A DNA stretch of 64,000 bases from assembly GCA_033032865.1 (NCBI GenBank), contig JAWHQI010000263.1, positions 3,807,501-3,871,500 of the forward strand, read 5' to 3'. Of this stretch, positions 43,696-53,712 are shown in pieces; the first letter of the stretch is position 1; each line of letters begins with the position of its first letter. The stretch comes from Dactylorhiza incarnata (lineage: Eukaryota; Streptophyta; Magnoliopsida; Asparagales; Orchidaceae). The notes under the pieces were generated by a model. It was not told the origin of the DNA. It worked only from the letters and a program-made list of their open reading frames with translations, and did not search any database. The translations under genes and the position numbers were made by a program.

Positions 43696-46600
43696 ATGTC
43701 GAAGAAAAGTGCGCTCGACGTTACAAAGCTGCAGTCGTTCGACGCGTCCGATTTCCTCAGTTGGAAAATTCAAGTCCAACTAGGAATGAAGGAACGCGAC
43801 ATCTTTTACACTGTCCAGAGCGATTTTGCGTCGTCTAGCGAGGGCGTAGACGAATATCAGTGGACCAAGGATGAGGATTTCTGCAGGGACTACCTGTTGA
43901 ATTCCCTCAATCCTCGTCTCGCACTGACCTACCACGCCTACAAGACCGCAAAGGAGATCTGGGATCGTCTCAACGCGCATTTCCAGAAGGAGGAGGTGTT
44001 GTCCAAATCGCTCATTGGGGAGAAGTTCTTCAACTTCCGCCTCAAAGCGAACCTGCCGATCACCTCCCAGATCATAGAACTGGAAAATCTGCTCAATAAG
44101 CTAGAGGACGATCAGTCGAAGATGGACGATAATCTGTTCGTGTACTTGATCCTGAGCAAGCTACCTGCGGAGTGGCTGACATTCAAGACAGAGATGCATA
44201 GGCGGAAGGAGAAGATTACTCTGGATGAACTCAAAAGGTTCATTCACATCGAGGACCAGAACATCGCTGGAAAGAGCGCGGAGCAGGTTGCTCAGCCCCC
44301 ACAGGCTGTCAACTTCGTTTCTCGACCTAATAAGCCTCCTCGGAAGCCCCCGGTACCTAAAGTTGACCCTCCTGCCCAGTTGGCTGTCAAGAAGCCTTCT
44401 TTCAAAAGGAAGAAGGGTAAATGTAACAACTGCGGCAAATGGGATCACTGGGCTGCTGACTGTAGGGGTCCGAAGACGCAAAAGGATGAAGCTCCATCTC
44501 AGGCGGCAAACATGGTGGTCGATACTTCTGATCCCAAGTCCTTTGTGGCTATGATCGGGAGCAATCACCGCAGTGCGTCTTCTGAGTGGTGGCTGGACAA
44601 CGGTGCTACCTGTCACGTTACAAATGACAGAGGTCTTCTCACTAACGTCAGAGCAGTCTGAGACAGAGTTGAGAATTGCAATGGAGGAGAGACAGTCGTC
44701 ACTCATGCTGGGACGGCAAAGCTCGTCCTCTCTTCAGGTAAAATTTTAATTTTGCAAAATGTTAAATTAGTTCCTAATTTAATCAAAAACTTAATTTCTA
44801 TGAGTTTGTTAGATAAGTTCGGAATGTCCTTCACAACCATTAGCGGTAGAATAACACTGTCTGTTAATTCACATTACTTTGGTTGCGCTTACTTAATCAA
44901 TGGAATGTATAGACTTAGCCTAGAAAACGAGTGCATAAATCAAGTGAGTTCGTCTCTGTTAGATCCAAAGCTACTTCACAATAGACTTGGACACGTTCAC
45001 TACAAGAAGATGCGCGATCTAGCTAAGAGTCACAACATTCTGTTAGATTTCTCTATTCGGTTTGATAGGTGCGAGGTTTGTGCCCAAACTAAAATAACTA
45101 GAAACCCTTACAAGACCGTTTCTAGGAGCACACAACTTTTGGAATTGATTCATTCCGACCTCTGTGACTTTCGGAGTCATGCCACTAGAGGGGGAAAGAA
45201 GTATCTAATTACCTTCATTGACGATTTCTCCAGATTTTGTCATGTCTACCTATTGAAATCGAAAGACGAGACATTCGAGACCTTCAAAATCTTCAAATCT
45301 CGGGTAGAAAACCATTTAAATCTGAAGATTAAGAGACTTAGAAGTGATCGAGGAGGAGAATACACTGCAACTGGGTTTAGGGAGTTCTGTGCCACTGAGG
45401 GCATAATCATTGAAACTACAGCTCCTTACTCACCCCAATCAAATGGCGTTGCTGAGTGTAAGAATAGAACTTTAACATAGATGTTAAATTCTATTCTCCT
45501 GACCGCTGGCATGCCCAATTCCTTCTGGGGGGAAGCAGTCCTTACTGCAAATCACATTCTGAATAGAGTGCCTCACTCAAAGCTCAGTTCTACTCCTTAT
45601 GAGCTGTGGCACGGTCATCCTTGTAGATATGACACTCTTAAGACTTGGGGCTGTATCGCTTATGTGTGTATACAAGACCTTAAAAGACCTAAGGTGGGAC
45701 CTAGAACGACAACCTGTGTCTATCTAGGCAGTGCAGAAGACAGTGCAGCTGACCGATTTCTGGATCTATCCACTAATTCAGTGATAGAGTCTAGAGATGC
45801 TATCTTCTTTGAACATAAATTTATCAAAGATCATGGCCTGACCATTGCTGGATCTATTGACATGATCTCAGAGTCTACGGTAGAACCCGAAGCTGGCCCC
45901 TCTGGCACTGCTCCCCAAGATCTAGAGGTCGAACCTATTCCTCTTAGAGTATCTACAAGAGATAGAATCCCTAAGGATTTTGGTGAGAACTTCGTCACCT
46001 ACCACTTAGAGGATGATCCATTTTCCTATCAGGAAGCGATGAGATCGAGAGATGCGTTAATGTGGGCAGAAGCCATCGACGATGAGATGAACTCGCTGCT
46101 ACAAAATAATACCTGGCATCTAGTGGACCTACCGAAAGGAGCTAAAGTCCTGGGATGCAAGTGGGTACTGAAGAAGAAACTACATAGCGATGGGTCTATA
46201 GCCAGATACAAAGCACGTCTAGTAGCTAAGGGTTATAAACAACAGGGGGGAATTGACTATTTTGATGTCTATTCACCTGTCTGTCACCTATCTACTATTA
46301 GAATTCTTCTCGCCTTAGCCTCTATCGAGAATTTCATCGTCCATCAGATGGACGTGAAAACAGCCTTTCTGAATGGAGAGCTAAATGAAGAGATCTACAT
46401 GGCACAACCTGAAGGTTATGTCCATACAGATCTAAAGGATAAAGTGTGTAAACTTGATAAATCTATTTATGGGCTTAAACAAGCACCTAAGATGTGGCAC
46501 ATGAAGTTTGATCAAGTGGTAAAGAGCTTTGGATTTCAGTCCAGTCTCTCAGACAAGTGTCTCTATTACCGCTCGATGTCAAACCAAACAGTCATCATAT

Positions 46601-47553
46601 GCCTATATGTGGATGACATGTTGATCCTGGGGTCAGACCTAGCTGTCGTGAGGGACATTAAGTCCGCTCTCGCCAAAGCATTTGATATGAAGGACCTTGG
46701 TCCCGTCGATACCCTACTAGGTATGAAAGTAAGAGTAGACAAGGGATGTGTCACTCTGAGTCAAGCTCACTACATAGAGCAGATTCTTAATACCTGGGGT
46801 TATAAAGATTGTAGGCCTGTTGAAACACCCACTGATCCGAACATCAAGCTGTGCCCGAATGAAGGAACAAGCGTTGATCAAGTCAAGTACTCAAAGATCA
46901 TTGGAAGTCTCATGTACGCCACAAGCTGCACTAGACCTGACATTGCTTTCTCCGTAAGCATGATAAGTCGTTTTACCAGTAGTCCAGGCAAAGAGCATTG
47001 GGATGCCCTAGATAGGCTGATGAAGTACCTAAAAGGTACTAAAGACCACGCTCTGTGCTACACTGGTCACCCTCCTACTTTGGAAGGGTACTCTGATGCC
47101 TCCTGGTGTTCAGAAGTTTCAAACAGCAAGTCCACAAGTGGATTTATATTCACATTGGGTGGCGCTGCAGTTACTTGGAAGTCCAAGAGACAGACTTGCA
47201 TAGCTTTGTCGTCTATGGAAGCCGAGTTATTTGCCTTAGCTTCAGCTGGTGAAGAGGCAGACTGGATCAGAAATTTGATCTTAGACATTCCCTTGTCTAG
47301 AGTTCAAATCAATTCTTTAAGCCTATACTGTAATAATCAGGCTGCAGTCCAAGTTGTTAAGAATGTCCTCTTTAACACTAAGAGACGACATGTACGACTG
47401 AGACACGCCCTATTGAATTATCTTAAAGAACAAGGCGTTATTACTTTGGTCGATGTGCGATCGAAGGATAATCTAGCTGATCCACTGACAAAAGGAATGC
47501 CCCGAGACCGTTCAATCAAAACAGTGGGGGAAATGGGACTCAAAGCGGTTTGA
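43696..47553 (+). pseudogene. Copia F gag-pol, single frame with two in-frame stops
   Basis: One frame of 1286 codons is broken only by TGA at 44659-44661 and TAG at 45478-45480. Gag starts MSKKSALDVTKLQSFDASDF and ends with an intact zinc knuckle CNNCGKWDHWAADC (about residue 242). Protease has LDNGATCHVTND, where N follows the catalytic D in place of the usual S. Integrase has HNRLGHVHYKK ... CEVCAQTK, then LIHSDLCDF, RSDRGGEY and SNGVAECKN, so the DDE triad is complete. Reverse transcriptase has [13 protein letters not shown] and [11 protein letters not shown]. RNase H has GYSDASW and [11 protein letters not shown]. It ends [12 protein letters not shown] ... LKAV. Each stop is explained by a single base change in an otherwise intact gene, so decay is recent. 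Lineage not assigned. Confidence 0.95.
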
Positions 47554-48453
47554 AACCAGCCTAAGTCCGAATGTTTTGATTCCTTCCTTTGTCAAATCTA
47601 GCATATTGTGCTCCGTTGGTGTTTTGGTTGCTGAGTACGAATTTTTGGTTGGTTGTTTCATTCCACATTTGATGATAACAACCTCATCCAGATTCGTCTT
47701 CCTTAACTTGGAGGAGAATGTTATTCCACATTTAATAACACGATCTAACTTGTTTTGGACCTTCTCCTGTTGATTGGTTCCATTCCACATTTGATGATTT
47801 CCAATTAACCCTAGAAGAACAGTAACCAGGATATCACACATAGGAACACAGATATAGCTGCGTTTGTCCAGAATGATATCGTTTCGTTTGGAAACAGTTA
47901 ATGGATTCCGCGGTTAAAACTGAAATACTCCACAAATATCCTCTTAAGCATAATTAAGTACTACGTTCTTATAAACAGAAATAGATACATGTACATTTTC
48001 CATATCTGAATTCATTCTGAATGAAGTTCTTTGTTGGAAATTACAAGAGCTGCTGTTGCAGGAGGAGCACATGCAGACTGGGATCCTGAGAAGGATGACC
48101 TGCTGGATGATGACTACTAGAGTATATGTTTGGTTTACTTTCTTTGGCCTAGAGCACTGTTTAGCTCTTTTCCTTTACCTATTTTGTTTGGACTATTTTT
48201 ATGCTCTTTTGTTAGTCACGAGACACTAGGTCTTCTGGCACCTATTTCTCTGATTGTACTCTTGACTTTTATATAATGCTGCTTGGTTTATGCTTTATAC
48301 TTATGCGTGCATACATACTACTGTCTTCTTTCAGTCCAATATATATTATAACAGGTACTTACGGACACGGTTGTGTAATGAGTCGAACTGGTTGAACACT
48401 ACACACACCAACCCTTTTTCCAACGTCGGTATACCGCGGACATAGGAGGAGAT
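47554..48453 (+). other. Copia F 3' untranslated region
   Basis: Non-coding. The motif CATTCCACATTTGATGA, also found just downstream of the TATA box in the LTR, or close variants, recurs near 47660, 47710 and 47782. The purine tract GGAGGAGAT is at 48445-48453, directly before the 3' LTR. Confidence 0.7.
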
Positions 48454-48616
48454 TGTTAGTTCTATTATTATTGATATGTTCGCGCGTGTCAGGACCGACT
48501 CGGAACGACCTAATGGGTTCCGTGTCACTAGGGAATTGCTCTACGCTGGAGATACTATAAATACCCATTCCACATTTGATGAGGTATTGTGGACTATCTT
48601 GAGCGGAGCCTCAACA
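48454..48616 (+). repeat. 3' LTR of Copia F (163 bp)
   Basis: Same length as the 5' copy, with about four base differences. It ends CCTCAACA, followed by CTGCG, the probable target duplicate. Confidence 0.93.
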
Positions 48617-49090
48617 CTGCGGAGGCACGGCAGCACTGCGGAGGCACGGCGGCATTGCGGAGGCACAGCGGCACTACGGCACGTCGGAGGCACGACGGAG
48701 GCGTTGAGATAAATAATTATCTATAGTATATAGTTTAAACAGTAACATTATTAATTAATATTTATTTTTTTTAATTAATTATTTTCAATAATTTATATAA
48801 TAGAATATATATATAGTATTTTCAACAATTTATTAAAATAAATAAGTATATATATATATTAGAAAATAAAAAATAAAAAATTATATAATAAAAATATTTT
48901 ATAATAAAAAAAATATTTATAAAACGTTATCGTTGTTTTGCCAAACAATTCTCCATTCTAAACAGCTCTGCAAACACAGACTACCCAAACAGATCTCCGT
49001 TTCTAGCAACAAATTTCCAACAGCTCCATTTACAAACCTCCATTTACAACACCTGCTTTTACAACCGCAGTCGCTCTCCCAAATGAAGCC
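48617..49090. other. Element M, right part
   Basis: Begins with 19-bp repeats (ACTGCGGAGGCACGGCGGC and variants, 48616-48690), then AT-rich DNA. It ends in the terminal repeat CCAAATGAAGCC. The same GCGGAGGCACGG unit is seen left of Copia F at about 42760-42772, confirming that F split the repeat. Confidence 0.8.
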
Positions 49091-49161
49091 TAAAATTATT
49101 TAAAAACTAATTAATTACTAATAAAATATTATATAAAAAAACTATAAATAATGCACTATCA
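49091..49161 (-). repeat. 3' LTR of G2, remaining part
   Basis: Continues the LTR after element M and ends at ACTATCA, matching the outer end of the 5' LTR at 55270. Confidence 0.88.
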
Positions 49162-51536
49162 AATACTCTCATACTTAAGCTTTTGCTATTCCAGAGCAAA
49201 ACTAATTTATAAGTATGAGAATAATTCATAGGACATTTCCAAAAAGATTTACTTCTAATTATGTACTCCAAATTTCATAAGACTCATATCAAAATATGTT
49301 AAGAAATTAAAATTCAGATTTATAAGAAATAATTTATAATTCATAAATTGTAATGAGTAGAATAAATATTAGTTTTGAAATTCTCTAACTAAATCTTCAT
49401 AAACAAAATTGCATTGAATTAAGTAAAATAATCCCAGATTGAATTTATAGAAACTTTAAACACCATGAGAAACTTTTAGAAAACTACAAAAAATTAACTA
49501 TGCTCTCTAAAAATATCTTGGATAAGCAAATAAACTTGGCAAATTGGGGTAAAATTGGCATTGAAGAAGTTACTTTGTATATAGAAAATGATGAATTTTA
49601 TCCTCTCATTTCCAATTTTTTTAAATTCCTTCTTCTTTTTTATATATCCCAAATGTATATGTTTAGGAGTGATGAATTTTATCCTCTCAACTCCATGCCA
49701 TATAATCTTTCACAAATTTGGGTGCATATGTTTAGGAATGATGATTTTTATCGTCTCATTCCATGACATATGATCTTTTCAAACCTATATTTTTTATGCA
49801 AAACAAAGGGTTAAACAAAAAAGGTAGGGGAAGGGTTATGGTTTAAAGGCTACAAAAATTCCAAAGATACATTTCAAGAGCATAGAAAATAATTTGAGCA
49901 ATCTTTAAGAAATCATAAGTTAATGTTAATATAAGTAAAATCTAAAGATATTTGACACAATTTCTACAAAATTGAATAATGATATTTTAAGAAGAGAAAA
50001 TAAAACTAAGATATATTCTAAACAAATCAAGATAATGAAAAATTCATTAAATCAAATTCATCTAAAATTTAAATCTAACAAATTTTGAAAAGACATAAAA
50101 TAAAGAGATACATGAAAAGAAAACTCTTTAAAAAGCCTATAAAGACAACTCATAATTAAAATTAATTTTATCTAAATGAAGTTTGGAGAAATTTAATATT
50201 ACAAAATTTATTTTATTAGGATTTTTAATTGTTTTTGGATTTTTATAATAAAGCATAAATATTTTTTATTCTTGGACTTCCCAAGGGCTACCCAATGACG
50301 GACTCGCAAGGTACTAGGCGGTTTTATGGGATGAAAGCCCAACATGGCCCTTTCGTAAGAAATAATTTTTAAAGTTTTATAATTTTTTTGGTATTTAATT
50401 TGCATAAAAAGAAAATAACACACAAAGACATAAAAATTTAAATGAAAACATTTTTTTTTGTATTTTATAAATTTTTTATAACAAAATTGAAAATAAAGAA
50501 AGATGAACAATTTTTTTATTATTTTGGAAAAAAGATTTTCTAATTTTTTTAGATTTTTAATAAAAATAGAAAATAAGAGAATGCACCCTCATGCTTAAAA
50601 ATAAACATTGTCCCCAATGTTTATAAGCCAAGTAGGAGGGAAAAGTAAATAAAATGCTGAAAAAGTAAAGTGCGAGAAAAATAAAGATAAGCAAGGGGTG
50701 CCTCCCAAGAGCGCTTTGTTTACCGTCTTTTAGCTAAACGTTAAGGGTTAGCTGAAAGGATAGACATAAGAAAAATGCACAGGCAACTCCCTTAATTCAC
50801 GCTTAGGTGAATACGCCGAAAACTGGTGCCCGGCGACACCTCCGCTATATATAGTCTTGATTCTTTCGTTGTTCGTTAGCTTGAAATTGTGAATCCAAAT
50901 TACTCATACATACCTTAGGTAATTTGGATTGTTGGAGATGAGCGGCAAATGGATCGGTGAAGACGTGTGATTGCAACGGCTCATCCTCTACATGAAAATT
51001 GTTAGAATAAAAAGAATCAAGATTATGCGAGTCAGAAAATTTTTCACAATGAGGAGTTTCTTGTGAAAATTCATGATTAAGCATCGGTTATTCATTTTCT
51101 AAAATAAAATTTTCTTTTGAAAAATCTAGTGCATTACCAAGCGAAATAAAATTTGTGGACACAAATTTTTCATGAATTTCAACAAAAATAGAAGAGTTTT
51201 GTGAAAATTCATGACAAACAAAAGAAGATCAGGGTGTAGTAGGGGAAGAAACGTGTTCTTCGACTATTTCATCCAGTGTGTCCATAACATTACGAAGTTC
51301 TTGGTACAAAAAGTTTTCTTCATTTTTGGTAAAAGAAACTATGGGAGTACATGAAAAATCATGTTCCTCTATAAGTAAAATTCCAAAGATGGAGAAAGAG
51401 CACTAGAAAAAAATAATATCTCATCTAAATTTTGGGGAGGAGAATCAAATTGAATTTGTGAAAATTCCCCAAAATCAGAGAACGTGGCATGCGGCGCAAA
51501 AGAAGAAGAACAAAATTCGGATCTAAAGATTTATCT
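49162..51536 (-). other. G2 internal region, mostly non-coding, with short gag-like frames
   Basis: AT-rich. Near 50600-50620 the dyad AACATTGTCCCCAATGTT and near 50700-50727 CCTCCCAAGAGCGCTTTG with TTTACCGTC match G1 (9876 and 10053). A 79-codon minus frame at 50845-51084 (SQETPHCEKFSDSHNLDSF) and related phrases upstream look like remnants of a short asparagine/serine-rich protein with stops between blocks. At 49600-49770 a block of about 90 bp is duplicated (GATGAATTTTATCCTCTCA). Confidence 0.6.
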
Positions 51537-51541
51537 TCATT

Positions 51542-53226
51542 TGTTGAAACCGATTTCTCGGTCTCTGTGGAGTTCGGGGTCCCAAAAAAGGGGTGACCGC
51601 GTACTTACTACGCTCAAGTAAACGATCTAGACACAAGACTAGGAACTCGAAGTACAGATCCAAGGTCTCAGCTTGGAGGTCCCACCGCACACCCGGAAGA
51701 CTAACTAACTCTTCCCCTCCCAAGCCAAAGGCTGAGCTAAGGCACCTTTGGAGGGCTCTCTTGGCCGGCCAAAATCTCAGAGCCGACCCCTTCCTCTGCA
51801 TAGGTGCACCACCCTGGATCTATGCAAAACCTTTCTCGTCCGGTCGACCAATATCGTACTCCCGCCTAACAATTTTACTATACGCAGACCAAATGGGGCT
51901 GCCAATAGCGTGACTCCGCTGTTCCGGGAGATAATTAGCGGACTCTCAGGGGTTTCCAAGTAAATTTCCTTCTGGACCCCCACTTGACTACGTTAGAAAA
52001 GATAAACAAAGAACATGCGTCACAGATTACAGGAATATGAATTCCATACTTCGGCACGCAGGCCGGCAATATAAATAAATAAGGCCTTCTCGGGCTGGCA
52101 CAACCTTGGGCTTAAACCCGCTATTTACCGCTTTGTTCTGCAACACTTGTACGCCAATGTCCTACCAAGCGGTGGCAAGCGGAACATCGATCAGCTACAA
52201 TTGGCCGGAGCCTATCGACCCAACCCCTTTTTTGGGGTGGCAATATTTCGCCCCTGCAAGCAAGTAGTATGCAACTTCCTCGGAGTCTTCTCCGAAAACC
52301 CGAAAACATCACCAATCCAGATTGACATATCCGGATGGGCTTCACACAGCATGCCTAAATCCTTACTCGCGCTTCTGGACGCCAATGCAATTACAAGCGG
52401 GGATGTACATATCGACCCGTCGGAGAGCTCCCTTCCTCCACCTGTTGGTGGAGAGGGGCTTCCATGCAATCATGCTAATTAAGGGGTTCACCTTCCCAAG
52501 AAGAAAAGTCGTTACCCTTGAAGTGTGCTTCGGAGGCATGGGAACGTGCCCAGATTTGACGGCTAGTGAAAGTAGCGGCTGTCCACGCACGGATCTGCTC
52601 TCCACATGTCGATTTGAACTCTAAACGACCACAAAAGCCAACAAAGACTTCTGCCCTTGCTCCGGGTTGACGAGGAAGAGAGGAGAGGGAGGTAGAGCTC
52701 GGGGGGCTACTCCTCCTTGCTCCAGGACGACGGGGAGAGAGGGAGAAGAGGGCTCGGGTCCTCCTTGCTTTAGGCGAGGTCGGGAAAGGGAGAGGGAGCT
52801 CGGGACGGCCTTCCCTATTCCAGGCGACGGGAGAGAGAGGGATCGAGAGAGAGAGAAGGGAGCTCGGGCTTCCTTGCTCCAGGCTGACAGGGAGAGAGAG
52901 GAATCGAGAGAGAGAGAGAGAAGGGAGCTCGGGCTTCCTTGCTCCAGGCCGACGGGGAGAGAGAGGAGGAAGGGAGATCGGGGGGAGCTCGGGCTGCTTC
53001 ACGCGAAAAAAAAAAGAGCGGAGGGGGGAGTCGGCTGGGTAGGGTTTGGGGGAAAGGGAATTTAGGTTTTAAATAAAACCTAGCCAAAACTTCTATCCGC
53101 AGACCACTCCTCTAAACGCACACCAAAACCTGCTAGACGCAGCCCGATCAATGCTAGCCAATCACAGGACACATCGGGTCCCAACTATCTGGGGACGGTC
53201 ACACCCGACGGGTATGGGGTTGTACA
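51542..53226 (+). mobile_element. Solo LTR (1685 bp) of an unidentified retrotransposon
   Basis: Begins TGTTGAAACCGATTTC and ends GGTTGTACA, flanked by perfect 5-bp duplications TCATT at 51537-51541 and 53227-53231. It is far more GC-rich than the surrounding G2 sequence. Several moderate frames on both strands look like chance in GC-rich DNA, and no retroviral domain is present. A TATAAATAAATAAGG at about 52070 favours the plus orientation, but this is weak. GGGAGAGAGAGG/GCTCGGGCTTCCTTGCTCC repeats lie at 52660-52990. It most likely arose by recombination between the two LTRs of a full element. It splits the G2 gag-like frame. Confidence 0.85.
52660..52990. repeat. GA-rich tandem repeats in the solo LTR
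   Basis: Units with GAGCTCGGG...CCTTGCTCCAGG followed by GGGAGAGAGAGG recur about every 60-70 bp. They produce long arginine/glutamate-rich or serine/leucine/proline-rich frames that are not genes. Confidence 0.7.
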
Positions 53227-53612
53227 TCATTGCTCCGGAAACTCTCCGGGTGAGCATCCCACCACGAATAATCTACATCAGAGCTGGAAGAGAAATTATT
53301 AGAATCGGAAAAATCATTCGTATGAAAACTAGAGAAATTATGTTCATCAAAGTTCGAATAATTATTTTCATAAATGAACTCAAAATTATTTCTATAAGAA
53401 AAATTTTGAGGGTAAAAATTAGTATAACAATCCTCACTTCGATGCGGCGCACCACAATAATTACAACTAACTTGGCGCTTTCGTGTGGCTTCCAAAAGAT
53501 TGACTTTGTTTTGAAGCACGACAACTTTGGCGGCCAATTGAGATAACATTTTTTTAGAAAAAAAAAATTTAAACAACCATCGCTCAATAGAATGGAATTT
53601 GAGAAAAATCAA
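53199..53612 (-). pseudogene. G2 gag fragment with zinc knuckle
   Basis: A minus-strand frame contains a coiled segment LSQLAAKVVVLQNKVNLLE, a CX2CX3HX4C knuckle CNYCGAPHRSEDC, and an asparagine/phenylalanine/serine-rich tail (NFYPQNFSYRNNFEF). The knuckle spacing matches Athila gag. The frame runs into the solo LTR at 53226. The conserved N-terminal gag domain, protease and pol are absent, so the element encodes at most a partial gag. Confidence 0.65.
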
Positions 53613-53689
53613 AAAGAGAATTGGGGGCGGAGAAAGAGATTGATAAACGTAATAAAATTTATGCTTTCAAAATATTAAACAAAATATTT

Positions 53690-53706
53690 CCCCGGCAACA
53701 GCGCCA
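53690..53706 (-). other. Primer-binding site of G2 (tRNA-Asp type)
   Basis: The minus strand reads TGGCGCTGTTGCCGGGG, differing from plant tRNA-Asp (TGGCGCCGTTGCCGGGG) at one base. It lies six bases inside the LTR end. Confidence 0.88.
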
Positions 53707-53712
53707 AAAACT

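Larger units (their letters stand above)
42781..48616 (+). mobile_element. Copia F: short-LTR Ty1/Copia element, nearly complete
   Basis: Two 163-bp LTRs (42781-42943 and 48454-48616) bracket a 750-bp leader, one gag-pol frame with two stop codons and a 0.9-kb 3' region. The LTRs differ at about four positions by eye. Flanks TTGCG and CTGCG are a probable 5-bp target duplication with one change. A purine tract GGAGGAGAT precedes the 3' LTR. It is inserted in element M. No standard initiator tRNA-Met primer site is visible after the 5' LTR (the sequence reads TTCTCAAGATATCGG), which is unusual for plant Copia. Confidence 0.92.
42306..49090. mobile_element. Element M: PIF/Harbinger-like non-autonomous element
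   Basis: Terminal inverted repeats GGCTTCATTTGG at both ends, with flanking TAA at 42303-42305 and 49091-49093. The other G2 LTR shows the empty site. TAA duplication with GGC...TTTGG ends is the signature of PIF/Harbinger and Tourist-type elements. Without Copia F the element is about 0.94 kb. It has a GC-rich repeated core on the left (42460-42780), 19-bp repeats on the right of F (48617-48680) and AT-rich DNA beyond. No transposase is visible. Confidence 0.9.

Noticed and set aside
52147..53065. Several 100-130-codon frames on both strands
   Set aside because: They lie in the GC-rich solo LTR, overlap each other, show no domain, and partly come from GA-rich repeats.
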